Assembly: GCA_020438425.1 (NCBI GenBank)
Contig: JAGQUQ010000004.1
Coordinates: 17,799 to 68,789, forward strand
Direction: 5' to 3'
DNA from: Solirubrobacterales bacterium
Lineage (GTDB): Bacteria; Actinomycetota; Thermoleophilia; Solirubrobacterales; 70-9
DNA length: 50,991 bases
Shown here: piece by piece, positions 29,083 to 38,019 of the stretch
How positions within the stretch are numbered: position 1 is the first letter of the stretch
How the letters are laid out: every line of letters begins with the position of its first letter
Notes under the pieces: generated by a model
The model's input: only the letters and a program-made list of their open reading frames with translations
Told to the model about the DNA's origin: nothing
The model's database searches: none
Made by a program: the position numbers and the translations under genes

Positions 29083-31410
29083 CTACCGGGTCGGGTCTTC
29101 GTCCTCCGCCGGGAGGATCGAGCTCTCTCCGTCAAACAAGTCTGCTTCGGCCGGGATGATCTCGGTGGCGGCCTCGGTCCCGCTCGAGGATGACTCGGGT
29201 TCAGGGCCCGTCTGCTCCGGGAAGTTCTCCGGGGCCGGGTTTCTCTCCAGGGGCGGGATCGCTGACTGGTCGGGAACCTCCCAGGCCTGGATCTGGGGCA
29301 GCCGCCACATCAGGCTCGCCGCCACGAGACCGAGCGCTGCGGTCAGCATCGCGATGAACCATTGCGGCGCGCCGAGCATTGACATCTCGAAGAACTCCCG
29401 GAGCTGTGGCACCGCGAGGATCCCCGCGAAAAGGGCTCCCAGGCCCGCGACCATCGCCAGCATGTAGCTCTGGATCGCGATGTGTTCCCGTCCGGGACCG
29501 CGTTCGAGGAGCAGGACAAAGCAGAGGCCGAGGATGATCAGAGTGGTCGTCGCCGCGGTCCGGCCTTCCTCCAGCCCGCCGCCGAAAACGACGTCGACCA
29601 GGAAGAAGGAAAGGATCGAGGCCAGGGCCGTCGCCAGGCCGGCCGGAAGCGCGAACGCGCCCAGAGCCCGCAGCAGCCTTCCCCGGTAGAGCGGACCGTC
29701 AGACGGGGCGAGAGCGAGAACGAAAGAAGGAATCCCGATCGTCAGGAAGGCAGCCAGGGTCAGGTGCCTGGGCAGAAACGGGAAGGCAAATCCCGGCACC
29801 GAGACCAGCAGGATCAGCGCGGCGGCGTAGACGGACTTGGTCAGGTACAGGCGGCCGAGCCGGTGGATGTTGCGGGCGATCCGGCGGCCCTCGGCGATCG
29901 CTTCGGGCAGACGGCTGAACTGGTCGCTCAGCAGGACCACGTCGGCCACGCTCTTGGTCACCTGGCTGCCTGATCCCATCGCTACTGCCATACGGGCCGA
30001 CTTCAGGGCGGGAACGTCATTGACGCCATCCCCGATCATCGCCGTGTAGGCCCCGGAAGCAGCCAGGGCGGAGACCAGTTGGCGCTTCTGCTCGGGTCGG
30101 ATCCGACAGAAGATCGTGTTCTCGGCGGCGACCTCGGCCAGCGCTTCCTCATCTTCGGGCAGGTCGGGGCCTTCGATCACACCGGCGTCGCCGGGGATGC
30201 CCACCGCCGCCGCGACGGCAGTGACCGTCGCCCTGGCATCGCCGGAGATCAGTTTCAGCGAGACCTCCTCGTTTCGCATCAGCTCGAGGGTTTCCTCGAC
30301 CCCCGGTCGCAGGTTCTCCCGCAGCACGACCAGCGCGATCGGTTCGAGCCCGGCGGGGTGGCCGTCGAGGCCGGAGGCGGGAAGCGGGGAAACGGTCCGG
30401 CTCAGCGCGACCACCCGGCGGCCCGCCGCAGTCTCTTCCTCGAGCCTCTCTGCGAGCCGGCCTTCGAGCCTGAGCGCGCCGGAGGCGATCATCAGGTCCG
30501 GGGCACCGAGGACCAGGCTCAGACGCGAGCCCGCCTCGTCGAAGGTGAGGGCACTCCACTTCCACTCGGAGGAGAAGGCCACTTCGCCGACCACCGGCTC
30601 GGCTTCAGCGGGGAACTCCTCCCCGATCGCCTCCAGGGTCAGGTTCCGGTCTCCGGCGCTGGCCGCATACCGGCCGAGTTCCCGTGCGGCGAGGTTCGAG
30701 CCACCTGCTTCGGCGGGGATCACCTCGACCACGGTCAGGTCACCATCGGTCAGGGTTCCGGTCTTGTCGACGCAGATCGTGTCGACCGAGGCCAGCGACT
30801 CGGTCGCGCTCATCTGCTGAACCAGGGTCTCCCGGCGGGCCATCTTCACGGCGGCGACCGCGAAGGTCACACTCATCAGCAGGACCAGGCCTTCGGGGAT
30901 CAGGGTGATCAGGCCTGCGGTGGCGGTCTGGGCGGCTTCGACCAGTTCGACCTGGCGAATCACCAGCGAGCCGATCAGCAAGGCGGCGAGCGGCAGCAGG
31001 ATCCAGGTGCAGACCAGGATCACCTGGTTGACCTCTTCCTGCAGTGGCGAAGGCGGGTGGCGGAACGCCCTTGCTTCCCCGGCGAGCTTTCCGGCGTAGC
31101 TTTCCTCGCGAACGGCGGTGACCTCGCAGAATCCGGAGCCGGAGATCACAAAACTTCCCGAGAGAGCGTCCTGGCCCGCCGACTTCGAGATCGCATCGGC
31201 CCAGAGCCCGAGCGAAAGGATCAGGACGAAGAAGACCCCGATGATCAGGTTGAACAACGTGAAGACGTTGCCGGCGACGATGCTCGAGGTCGAACGCGAA
31301 CTGTGAGGCTGGGCAGGCCCCAGGTCTTTCAGACGTTCGGCCGCCTCGGCCGCGGAAAGGCTGCTGCCGGGGTCGTCGGTCGAAAGTACCTTTGTCGCTG
31401 CTTCGGTCAC
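29083..31410 (-). CDS. CtpE-like cation P-type ATPase lacking the actuator (TGE) region
   Basis: 775 aa. Clear P-type ATPase features: phosphorylation motif DKTGTLT (Asp215), membrane motif LIPEGL (170-175), hinge MIGDGVNDVPALK and about six C-terminal helices. EGRRIARNIHRLGRLYLTKSVY is typical of the CtpE group (Mycobacterium calcium uptake). Odd: after helix 1 (NVFTLFNLIIGVFFVLILSLGLWADAI, ending at residue 74) the sequence jumps straight to SKSAGQDALSGSFVISG. Normal members have about 95 residues there, holding helix 2 and the actuator domain with LLTGE. The frame is intact. Without TGE the dephosphorylation step should fail, so this may be a decaying gene, an assembly error or an altered protein. 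The C-terminal about 60 residues are acidic and disordered. Confidence 0.88.
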   Translation of the reverse strand: MTEAATKVLSTDDPGSSLSAAEAAERLKDLGPAQPHSSRSTSSIVAGNVFTLFNLIIGVFFVLILSLGLWADAISKSAGQDALSGSFVISGSGFCEVTAVREESYAGKLAGEARAFRHPPSPLQEEVNQVILVCTWILLPLAALLIGSLVIRQVELVEAAQTATAGLITLIPEGLVLLMSVTFAVAAVKMARRETLVQQMSATESLASVDTICVDKTGTLTDGDLTVVEVIPAEAGGSNLAARELGRYAASAGDRNLTLEAIGEEFPAEAEPVVGEVAFSSEWKWSALTFDEAGSRLSLVLGAPDLMIASGALRLEGRLAERLEEETAAGRRVVALSRTVSPLPASGLDGHPAGLEPIALVVLRENLRPGVEETLELMRNEEVSLKLISGDARATVTAVAAAVGIPGDAGVIEGPDLPEDEEALAEVAAENTIFCRIRPEQKRQLVSALAASGAYTAMIGDGVNDVPALKSARMAVAMGSGSQVTKSVADVVLLSDQFSRLPEAIAEGRRIARNIHRLGRLYLTKSVYAAALILLVSVPGFAFPFLPRHLTLAAFLTIGIPSFVLALAPSDGPLYRGRLLRALGAFALPAGLATALASILSFFLVDVVFGGGLEEGRTAATTTLIILGLCFVLLLERGPGREHIAIQSYMLAMVAGLGALFAGILAVPQLREFFEMSMLGAPQWFIAMLTAALGLVAASLMWRLPQIQAWEVPDQSAIPPLERNPAPENFPEQTGPEPESSSSGTEAATEIIPAEADLFDGESSILPAEDEDPTR

Positions 31411-31486
31411 GCGCTGATTGTTACTGGTTTGCCCCGTCGGGATCGTGTGGGAAACTCGGGTCCGACCGGATGGTGAATGAGTACCC

Positions 31487-32755
31487 GTGGACCTGACAGG
31501 CGAAAAAGCGATCGCAGACCTCAGGAAGTGCGAGGACGACCTTCGGCGGTACGCGGAGGAGCGCGGTCTGACGCTCCGTACAGACCCTGCCTTCCCGGGC
31601 GCGCAGCCGCCGGAAGAGCAGGTCGGGCCGGTCCGGCACGCGGTCTGGGCCCTGATCGGCGAGATGCCCGGCGGCGCGACCGCGAGGCTCCGGCATCAGG
31701 CGGTCTTCGGCAAGGTGATCGGCCAGGAAGTAGCCGGCCACCACACGGTCATGGTCACCCGGTTGCCGCAGACAGTCGGACTCGTCCCGATGCTGAGCGT
31801 CCGCCCGGACGAATTCGGGGCCGGGCTTTTCCAGTGGACCGGTGACGGCCGGGCCCGACAGCAGCAGACTTTCGAGTCGATCGAGCTGGATCGCCGGTAC
31901 GTGATCGAAGTCGCCAAGGGCCAGGACCAGCAGTGGCTCTACCGGCTGTTCACCCCGAGCCTGATCGATTGGCTGGCTTCATCGACCCCGCCCGATTTCG
32001 CTTTCCGGCTCTCCTCGGGCAGTCTTGTCTGCGAGGCACCGCAGTGGCGGGGCCAGCAGCGACTGGACGGCCAGGTCGACTTCGAGCACCTCGACCTGCT
32101 CGCCGAAAGCGGCGGCAAGGTTGCCGGACGCCTGCGCGACGAAGTGCTGGAGCAGGTCGGGCTCGGCCGGGTTCCCGTCGCCCGGAGCGGTGAAGCGAAT
32201 GCCGACTGGACGGGCAAGAAGAAAAAAGGTCTGCTCGGTTTTGTCTCGCGGGCGCTGGCCGGCACCGACGATTCGGTGAAGGAGTTCACCGAACCCCGCG
32301 GATTCACGCCGGTCGATCCATCGGCCTTTCACATGGAGAACCTCGAACTGCCGCTTCCGGCCGCGGCCGACGAGGTCTTCGCGGGGAAGCTGGAAGACGG
32401 GCGACCGGTCGATCTTGCGTGGATGGAGTACGAGAACGAGATCGACGGTCTCAGGTACTACGTCGCCCTGACCACCCGGCTGAAAGGTGCGGAGGCGCGG
32501 AACCCGAGCTTCTGGTTTGACGACCAGGAACTGCTGGCTGTCGTCTCGGCGTCCGGGGTTGATCCCGATCTCGCCCGGAAGGCGAGGGATGCGAGGGTCG
32601 GGATCTCGGCGGGAGGGGGCGCGGCCTGCGTCTACCTGAGCTCCGACGGCTGGAGCGGGCGGATCAAGGGCGTCGAGATCGATCGCATGCTGGCCGCCGC
32701 GCCGGCGATCTTCAACGCAGCCGATCGCCAGGCCGGACATTCCGGAGGAAGCTAA
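31487..32755 (+). CDS. Conserved-looking hypothetical protein, 422 aa
   Basis: GTG 31487 to TAA. No signal peptide or membrane segment. The fold appears mixed alpha/beta with two related parts. Residues about 50-240 contain LRHQAVFGKVIGQEVAGHHTVMVTRLP and LRDEVLEQVGLGRVP. Residues about 290-400 contain LDLAWMEYENEIDGLRYYVALTTRL. A lysine-rich patch (TGKKKKGLLGFVSRAL) lies between them. Codon positions and composition look coding throughout. I do not recognise the family. It is divergent from the ATPase gene (76-bp spacer) and upstream of the F420-type oxidoreductase (48-bp gap with an operator). Confidence 0.7.
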   Translation: MDLTGEKAIADLRKCEDDLRRYAEERGLTLRTDPAFPGAQPPEEQVGPVRHAVWALIGEMPGGATARLRHQAVFGKVIGQEVAGHHTVMVTRLPQTVGLVPMLSVRPDEFGAGLFQWTGDGRARQQQTFESIELDRRYVIEVAKGQDQQWLYRLFTPSLIDWLASSTPPDFAFRLSSGSLVCEAPQWRGQQRLDGQVDFEHLDLLAESGGKVAGRLRDEVLEQVGLGRVPVARSGEANADWTGKKKKGLLGFVSRALAGTDDSVKEFTEPRGFTPVDPSAFHMENLELPLPAAADEVFAGKLEDGRPVDLAWMEYENEIDGLRYYVALTTRLKGAEARNPSFWFDDQELLAVVSASGVDPDLARKARDARVGISAGGGAACVYLSSDGWSGRIKGVEIDRMLAAAPAIFNAADRQAGHSGGS

Positions 32756-32762
32756 CGGAGTG

Positions 32763-32783
32763 GAACAAATACTCGATTTGTTC
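32763..32783 (+). promoter_or_regulatory. Perfect inverted repeat upstream of the LLM oxidoreductase gene
   Basis: GAACAAAT (32763-32770), 5-nt centre, ATTTGTTC (32776-32783): perfect 8-bp arms, AT-rich in a GC-rich setting, 20 bp before the ATG. It looks like a repressor site (TetR- or MarR-size). No regulator gene is adjacent. Confidence 0.55.
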
Positions 32784-32803
32784 TTATCGGTTAGTCTGCC
32801 CGC

Positions 32804-33853
32804 ATGTCACTGAAGCTTGGGCTGTATCTCGGGTACTGGGGCATTGGTCCCCGCGGCAACGACGCACTGGAAGCGGTGCGGTTCGCCGAAAGCGTCGGGT
32901 ATGAATCCGTCTGGGTGGCGGAGTCATACGGATCGGACTGCGTGAGCGTGCTTTCGTGGCTCGCCGGGCAAACCGAGAAGATCAAGCTTGGCGCCGCGAT
33001 CATGCAGGTCCCGGCCCGGCCGCCGGCCGCCGCCGCGATGGCCGGCGCGACGATCGACTACCTCTCGAACGGCCGTTTCATGTTCGGCTTCGGTCCCTCG
33101 GGACCGCAGGTTTCAGAGGGCTGGTACGGCGTCGACTACTCGAAGCCCTGGGGCCGGACCAAGGAGTACGTCGAAGTGGTCCGCGAGATCATCGCCCGCG
33201 AGGAAAAGCTCGACCATCAGGGCGAGCACTACCAGCTGCCCATGCCGGGCGGCCAGGGCAAGCCCTTGAAGCTCAACTTCAAGCCGCTGCGCAACGACAT
33301 CCCGATCTTCATCGGCGCGATCGGCCGCCGCTCGGTCGAGATCGCCGCCGAAGTCGCCGATGGCTGGATCCCGATCTTCTTCAGTCCGGAGAAGTTCGAG
33401 GAAGCCTGGGGCGAACACATCGAGAAGGGGCTGGCCGCAGGTGGCCGCAGCCGCGAGGACTTCGAGATCTCGCCCTCGGTGCAGGTCGCGATCGACGGTG
33501 ACCTCGAGGCCGCCCGCAACATGGTTCGCATGGCCCTCGTCCTTTACCTCGGCGGGATGGGTTCGAAGAAGACCAACTTCTACGTCGACCTGTCGCACCG
33601 TTTCGGTTTCGGTGATGTGGCCGACGAGGTTCAGGAACTCTTCCAGGCAGGCGACAAGGAAGGCGCTTTCAAGGCGCTGCCCGACGAGTTCGTAAACGCC
33701 GTCTCGCTGATCGGAACCGAGGCCGAAGTCGCCGAGCGCCTGAACGCGTTCCGCGAAAAGGGAATCGACCGGCTGATCGTGACCCCGGTCCACCCGGAGG
33801 TCGACCAGATGAAGCACACGGTCGATCGCCTGGCGGCTCTGACCCGGGCCTGA
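32804..33853 (+). CDS. LLM class F420-dependent oxidoreductase
   Basis: 349 aa, luciferase-like TIM barrel. N-terminus LGLYLGYWGIGPRGNDALEAVRFAESVGYESVWVAESYG, with ATIDYLSNGRFMFGFGPSGPQVSEGWYG, IPIFIGAIGRRSVEIAAEVADGWIP and GTEAEVAERLNAF motifs. This matches the F420-dependent subfamily found in Mycobacterium and Thermoleophilia (TIGR03559-type, from memory). These enzymes use reduced deazaflavin F420 to reduce, or F420 to oxidise, small substrates; the substrate is unknown. It has its own inverted-repeat operator upstream. Confidence 0.88.
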   Translation: MSLKLGLYLGYWGIGPRGNDALEAVRFAESVGYESVWVAESYGSDCVSVLSWLAGQTEKIKLGAAIMQVPARPPAAAAMAGATIDYLSNGRFMFGFGPSGPQVSEGWYGVDYSKPWGRTKEYVEVVREIIAREEKLDHQGEHYQLPMPGGQGKPLKLNFKPLRNDIPIFIGAIGRRSVEIAAEVADGWIPIFFSPEKFEEAWGEHIEKGLAAGGRSREDFEISPSVQVAIDGDLEAARNMVRMALVLYLGGMGSKKTNFYVDLSHRFGFGDVADEVQELFQAGDKEGAFKALPDEFVNAVSLIGTEAEVAERLNAFREKGIDRLIVTPVHPEVDQMKHTVDRLAALTRA

Positions 33854-33931
33854 CCGGAGGCGGGGCGTCGCCGGCCGGGAGCCGGGAAGCCCCCTCGCAT
33901 CTAATTCCCATAATCTGAGTCGGCCTTGTCC

Positions 33932-35050
33932 ATGAAGATCGGTGTACCCAGAGAATCTGCTGAAGGGGAAAACCGGGTTGCCCTGGTTCCCGAGTCGGTC
34001 AAATCGCTGCTCAAGAACGAGGGCGTCGAGATCGTCATCGAGTCAGGAGCCGGCGATGTTGCCGGTCATCCCGATTCCCAGTACGAGGAGGCCGGAGCGA
34101 AGGTCGGTGCACATGCCGACGTCCTCGCTGCCGACCTGATCCTCCACGTGGCGCCGCTTTCGGCGGGCGAGATCGGCGAGCTGAAACAGGGTCAGTACCT
34201 GATCAGTCACCTTTCGCCGCTGACCTCGGCCGAAACCAATCAGGCGCTGGCCTCCGGCGGGGTGACCGCCCTGGCGATGGAACTGATTCCCCGGACCACC
34301 CGCGCCCAGGCAATGGACGCGCTTTCCTCGCAGGCGACCGCCGCCGGCTACGCCGCGACCCTGATCGCGGCCCGCGAATCGGGCAGCTTCTGGGGCATGC
34401 TCACCACCGCGGCCGGCACGATCCGCCCGGCCCGGGTGCTGGTGCTCGGTGCCGGCGTTGCCGGACTCCAGGCGATCGCCACCGCCAAGCGGCTCGGCGC
34501 AATCGTCACCGGCTTCGACATCCGGCGTGCCGCCTGGGAGCAGATCGCCTCGCTCGGCGGCCGCCCGCTCGAGCTCGACTTCATCCCCGACGCCGAGGAC
34601 GAGGGCGGATACGCCCGTCCCCTGACCGACGAGGAAAACCAGAAGGTCCGCGACGCGATCGACGAGAACGCGGCGCGCCAGGACGTGATCATCACCACCG
34701 CTGCGATTCCGGGCCGGGCCGCCCCGACCCTGATCACCGCTGCCGGTGTCGCCAACATGGGTCCGGGCTCGGTGATCCTCGACCTCGCCGCCGAGACCGG
34801 TGGCAACTGCGAACTGACCGAACCCGGACAGACGGTGGTCAAGGACGGCGTCAAGATCGTCGGCCCCAGGAACCTCGCTTCCGAGCTACCCGGTCACGCC
34901 TCACAGCTTTACGCCAAGAACCTCGAGAACCTGCTCGGTCTGATGATCACCGAGGAAGGCAGCCTGACCCTGAACTTCGAGGACGACATCATCGATGCCG
35001 CGACTGTCACCCACGATGGTGAGATTCGCGGAGAGAGGACTGCCCGCTGA
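33932..35050 (+). CDS. pntAA: NAD(P) transhydrogenase subunit alpha 1
   Basis: 372 aa. The soluble NAD(H)-binding domain I of proton-translocating transhydrogenase, which uses the proton gradient to make NADPH from NADH. The N-terminus MKIGVPRESAEGENRVALVPESV, RTTRAQAMDALSSQATAAGY, dinucleotide fold VLVLGAGVAGLQAIATAKRLGA and GPGSVILDLAAETGGN are all diagnostic. ATG 33932 is used; TTG 33926 is two codons earlier. As in other three-gene pnt operons, the membrane part is encoded separately by the next gene, whose ATG overlaps the stop. Confidence 0.95.
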   Translation: MKIGVPRESAEGENRVALVPESVKSLLKNEGVEIVIESGAGDVAGHPDSQYEEAGAKVGAHADVLAADLILHVAPLSAGEIGELKQGQYLISHLSPLTSAETNQALASGGVTALAMELIPRTTRAQAMDALSSQATAAGYAATLIAARESGSFWGMLTTAAGTIRPARVLVLGAGVAGLQAIATAKRLGAIVTGFDIRRAAWEQIASLGGRPLELDFIPDAEDEGGYARPLTDEENQKVRDAIDENAARQDVIITTAAIPGRAAPTLITAAGVANMGPGSVILDLAAETGGNCELTEPGQTVVKDGVKIVGPRNLASELPGHASQLYAKNLENLLGLMITEEGSLTLNFEDDIIDAATVTHDGEIRGERTAR

Positions 35051-35397
35051 TGGACCTCGTAACCGAGATAACCATCCTCGTGCTGGCGGTCTTCGTCGGC
35101 TTCGAGGTGATCTCCAAGGTTCCGACCACCCTGCACACGCCGCTGATGTCGCAGACCAACGCGATCCACGGCATCGTCCTGCTGGGCGGATTGATCGTGG
35201 TTGGCTACGCCGACGACTTCCTCGGCGAGCTGATCGGCTTCATCGCGATCGTCTTCGGCACGATCAACATCGTCGGCGGCTTCATGGTCACCGACCGCAT
35301 GCTGGAGATGTTCGGGCCGAAGAAGAAAAAGCCCGAGCCCGCCGCTGAAGCGGCCAGCCCGGATGCTGCCTCTGATTCGACGGAGGCCGGCTCGTGA
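35050..35397 (+). CDS. pntAB: NAD(P) transhydrogenase subunit alpha 2 (membrane)
   Basis: 115 aa with three membrane helices (ITILVLAVFVGFEVI, GIVLLGGLIVVGY, LIGFIAIVFGTINIVGGFMVTDRML). The HTPLMSQTNAIHGIV motif between helices 1 and 2 is conserved in the proton-channel part. A Lys-rich, then Ala/Ser-rich tail follows (about 88-115). Overlaps pntAA by one base and pntB by 4 bp. Confidence 0.95.
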   Translation: MDLVTEITILVLAVFVGFEVISKVPTTLHTPLMSQTNAIHGIVLLGGLIVVGYADDFLGELIGFIAIVFGTINIVGGFMVTDRMLEMFGPKKKKPEPAAEAASPDAASDSTEAGS

Positions 35398-36908
35398 GTA
35401 CCGCCATCGCTGCGCTGGCGCCGGATTCGTCGCTGGTCGCAATTCTCTACATCATCAGCTTCTCGCTGTTCATTTTCGGCATCAAGCTGGGCACCCACCC
35501 GACCTCGGCCCGCCGGGGCAACGGGGTTGCCGCGATCGGCATGGCGATCGCCGTGATCACCACCCTGCTGCTGGAAGGGATCGGCAACTGGGCGATCATC
35601 ATCGTCGGCATCCTGGTCGGCACGATCATCGGAGCGGTCGCTTCGAAGCGGGTCAAGATGACCGAAATGCCGCAGATGGTCGCGCTTTACAACGGCCTCG
35701 GCGGCGGCGCGATCGCCCTGATCGCCTGGTCCGAGTACCGGCACTGGGTTCACCTTGGTGACATCCTCGGTTCGGACGGACTTTCGGTCACGGTCCTCGA
35801 GCACTACGAGGGCCTGAGCTTCGTCGTCTCGAAGGCGACCTTCGTGGCGAGCGCCTCGGTGCCGCTCGAAGTGATGATCCCGACCCTGCTGGCCATGGTC
35901 ATCGGGTCGATCTCCTTCTGGGGCTCGAATGTCGCCTTCGCCAAACTGCAGGAACTGATCCCCGGCCAGCCGATGGGCCTGCCCGGCCAGAAGATCATCA
36001 ACGGCCTGCTGCTGGCGTTGCTGATTGCCGGAGGCGCGATCCTCGCCATCAACAACGATGTCTCCGACCTGAACCAGACTCTCTTCATCGGCATGCTGGT
36101 CATCGCGGCCCTGCTGGGCCTCGGTGTCGTGATGCCGATCGGCGGGGCCGACATGCCGGTCGTGATCTCGCTCCTCAATGCCTTCACCGGCCTGTCCGCA
36201 GCGGCCGCCGGTATCGCCCTTGACAACACCGCTCTGATCGTCGCCGGCACCCTGGTCGGCTCCTCTGGCACCATCCTCACCCTGGAGATGGCGACCGCGA
36301 TGAACCGCTCCGTGGCCAACATCCTCTTCGGAGGCATGGGCGCGACTGCGGGCGGAAGCGGTGGTGGAGAACAACGTCCCTACCGTTCGATGAACGCACA
36401 GGACGCGGCGATCCAGCTTGCCTACGCCGACTCGGTCGTGATCGTGCCCGGTTACGGTCTCGCGGTCGCCCAGGCCCAGCACACGGTCAAGGAAATGGCC
36501 GACGAGCTGAACAAGAAGGGCGTCACCGTCAACTACGCGATCCACCCGGTGGCGGGACGCATGCCCGGTCACATGAACGTGCTCCTCGCCGAGGCCGACG
36601 TGCCCTACGACCAGCTCAAGGAGATGGACGAGATCAACCCCGACCTCCCGCAGACCGATGTCTGCGTGGTGATCGGGGCCAATGACGTCGTCAATCCGGC
36701 CGCCAAGACCGACGAGTCCAGTCCGATCTACGGCATGCCGATCATCGAAGTCGAAGAAGCCCAGCAGGTCCTGGTCCTCAAGCGCTCGATGAGCACAGGC
36801 TTCGCCGGCATCGACAACGATCTCTTCTACAAAGAAGGAACCGCGATGGTCTTCGGCGACGCCAAGGGCACAGTGCAGGACATAGTCACGGAGCTAGGCA
36901 ACCTCTAG
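35394..36908 (+). CDS. pntB: NAD(P) transhydrogenase subunit beta
   Basis: 504 aa from GTG 35394. About nine membrane helices form the rest of the proton channel (FGIKLGTHPTSARRGNGVAAIGM, NNDVSDLNQTLFIGML, SLLNAFTGLSAAAAGIALDNTALIVAG). The C-terminal NADP-binding domain III has IVPGYGLAVAQAQHTVKEMAD, HPVAGRMPGHMNVLLAEADVPYD, DVCVVIGANDVVNPAA and VLKRSMSTGFAGIDNDLFY. Last gene of pntAA-AB-B. The truncated composite repeat starts directly after its TAG. Confidence 0.96.
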   Translation: MSTAIAALAPDSSLVAILYIISFSLFIFGIKLGTHPTSARRGNGVAAIGMAIAVITTLLLEGIGNWAIIIVGILVGTIIGAVASKRVKMTEMPQMVALYNGLGGGAIALIAWSEYRHWVHLGDILGSDGLSVTVLEHYEGLSFVVSKATFVASASVPLEVMIPTLLAMVIGSISFWGSNVAFAKLQELIPGQPMGLPGQKIINGLLLALLIAGGAILAINNDVSDLNQTLFIGMLVIAALLGLGVVMPIGGADMPVVISLLNAFTGLSAAAAGIALDNTALIVAGTLVGSSGTILTLEMATAMNRSVANILFGGMGATAGGSGGGEQRPYRSMNAQDAAIQLAYADSVVIVPGYGLAVAQAQHTVKEMADELNKKGVTVNYAIHPVAGRMPGHMNVLLAEADVPYDQLKEMDEINPDLPQTDVCVVIGANDVVNPAAKTDESSPIYGMPIIEVEEAQQVLVLKRSMSTGFAGIDNDLFYKEGTAMVFGDAKGTVQDIVTELGNL

Positions 36909-37144
36909 CCCGGGCGGCGCCAGGGGCCCGGGCAACGCGCCCAGGAACCACCAGCCGCACGCTGCCTTCGTCGGTCACTCGACGGTTCGGGAACGTACAG
37001 AAGTACGCCCCCTTCACCGCCTTCGCTTGCCTCCTCGGCAGCGCACGGCTGGAGGCCCCTGTGCACGACCCGCTGAGAGGTTGGTGGTGTTGGCATGTCG
37101 CGAGATTCCACTTTGTGCCGTATACCGGCAGAAAGTGGGATCTC
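36909..37144 (+). repeat. Composite 3'-UTR repeat, copy 3 (truncated)
   Basis: Starts at the pntB stop. Shares with the other copies the opening GGGCAACGCGCCCAGG (also in copy 1) and GCCCGGGCGGCGCCAGG (also in copy 2), the apical CGTAC-AGAA-GTACG stem (36994-37007), TGCACGACCCGC, TGGTGTTGGCAT and the TATAC-loop hairpin (37102-37144, 19 pairs with one mismatch and one wobble). It lacks the 46-nt palindrome and the GGGTCGGAT hairpins. No gene is seen in this 274-bp gap. Confidence 0.8.
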
Positions 37145-37182
37145 GCCGTTCTTCGGCCTGGTTTCGCGAGTAGATTTCGGGG

Positions 37183-38019
37183 ATGGACCGCGACCAGATC
37201 CTGCTCGGCGACAACCTCGAGTTGATGGAGGGGATGGAGGACGGTTCCTTCCAGCTCATCTATGCCGACCCGCCCTTCAATACGGGGAAGGTTCAGGCCC
37301 GCAAGTCGGTCAGGACGGTGGCCGACGAGGAAGGTGACCGGACCGGATTCGGGGGCCGGCGCTACCGGACCGAAACCCCGGATGGCAGCGAAGGCGAAGT
37401 CACCCCCGCGTCATACGCCGATGCCTTTGACGACTTCACCGCCTTTCTGGAACCCCGGCTGGAAGAGATGCATCGACTGCTGGCCGAAACGGGCACCCTC
37501 TATCTCCACATCGATTACCGGGAAGCGCATTACGTGAAAGTAACGCTGGACGGGATCTTCGGCCGGGAGTGTTTCCTCAACGAGATCATCTGGTCCTACG
37601 ACTACGGCGGCAAGTCGAAGCGACGGTGGCCGGCCAAGCACGACACGATCCTCGTCTATGTGAAGGATCCCGACCGTTACTACTTTGATTCGACCGAAGT
37701 GGACCGCGAGCCCTACATGGCCCCGGGTCTCGTCACCCCGGAGAAGGCGGCGAAGGGAAAGCTCCCGACCGATGTCTGGTGGCACACGATCGTGCCGACC
37801 AACGGCGCCGAGAAGACCGGTTACCCGACCCAGAAGCCGGAGGGGATCATCCGGCGGATGGTCACCGCCTCGAGCCGGCCGGGTGACCTCTGCCTCGACC
37901 CCTTCTGCGGTTCGGGCACCCTCGGGGCGGTCTGCCGGAAACTCGACCGGGGTTACGTCCTGATCGACTCCAGTCCGGAGGCAATCGAGGTCGCCAGCCG
38001 AAGGCTCAATCCCGGTTGA
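37183..38019 (+). CDS. Site-specific DNA methyltransferase (beta class, N6-adenine/N4-cytosine), solitary
   Basis: 278 aa. Catalytic motif IV DPPFNTG (residues 29-35) comes first and AdoMet motif I DPFCGSGTLGAVC near the C-terminus (about 243-255), the permuted beta-class order of type III and orphan methylases. Further pieces typical of the class: LYLHIDYREAHYVKVTLDGIFG, FLNEIIWSYDYGG, and KTGYPTQKPEGIIRRMV. No restriction gene, specificity subunit or mismatch-repair gene is adjacent, so it is likely an orphan modifying the host genome. Its 3' end overlaps the convergent GNAT gene by 14 bp. Confidence 0.9.
   Translation: MDRDQILLGDNLELMEGMEDGSFQLIYADPPFNTGKVQARKSVRTVADEEGDRTGFGGRRYRTETPDGSEGEVTPASYADAFDDFTAFLEPRLEEMHRLLAETGTLYLHIDYREAHYVKVTLDGIFGRECFLNEIIWSYDYGGKSKRRWPAKHDTILVYVKDPDRYYFDSTEVDREPYMAPGLVTPEKAAKGKLPTDVWWHTIVPTNGAEKTGYPTQKPEGIIRRMVTASSRPGDLCLDPFCGSGTLGAVCRKLDRGYVLIDSSPEAIEVASRRLNPG

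Noticed and set aside
29083-31410. Calling the ATPase a frameshifted pseudogene
   Set aside because: The frame is open from start to stop and the missing block is an in-frame gap; no stop or shift is seen, so it is listed as a CDS with a deletion.
30079-31476. 465-aa plus-strand open frame over the P-type ATPase
   Set aside because: Antisense to conserved ATPase motifs; lacks any domain-like features.
37183-38019. Restriction-modification or phage-defence island
   Set aside because: Only a methyltransferase is present; neighbours are GNAT, LapA-domain and transhydrogenase genes.
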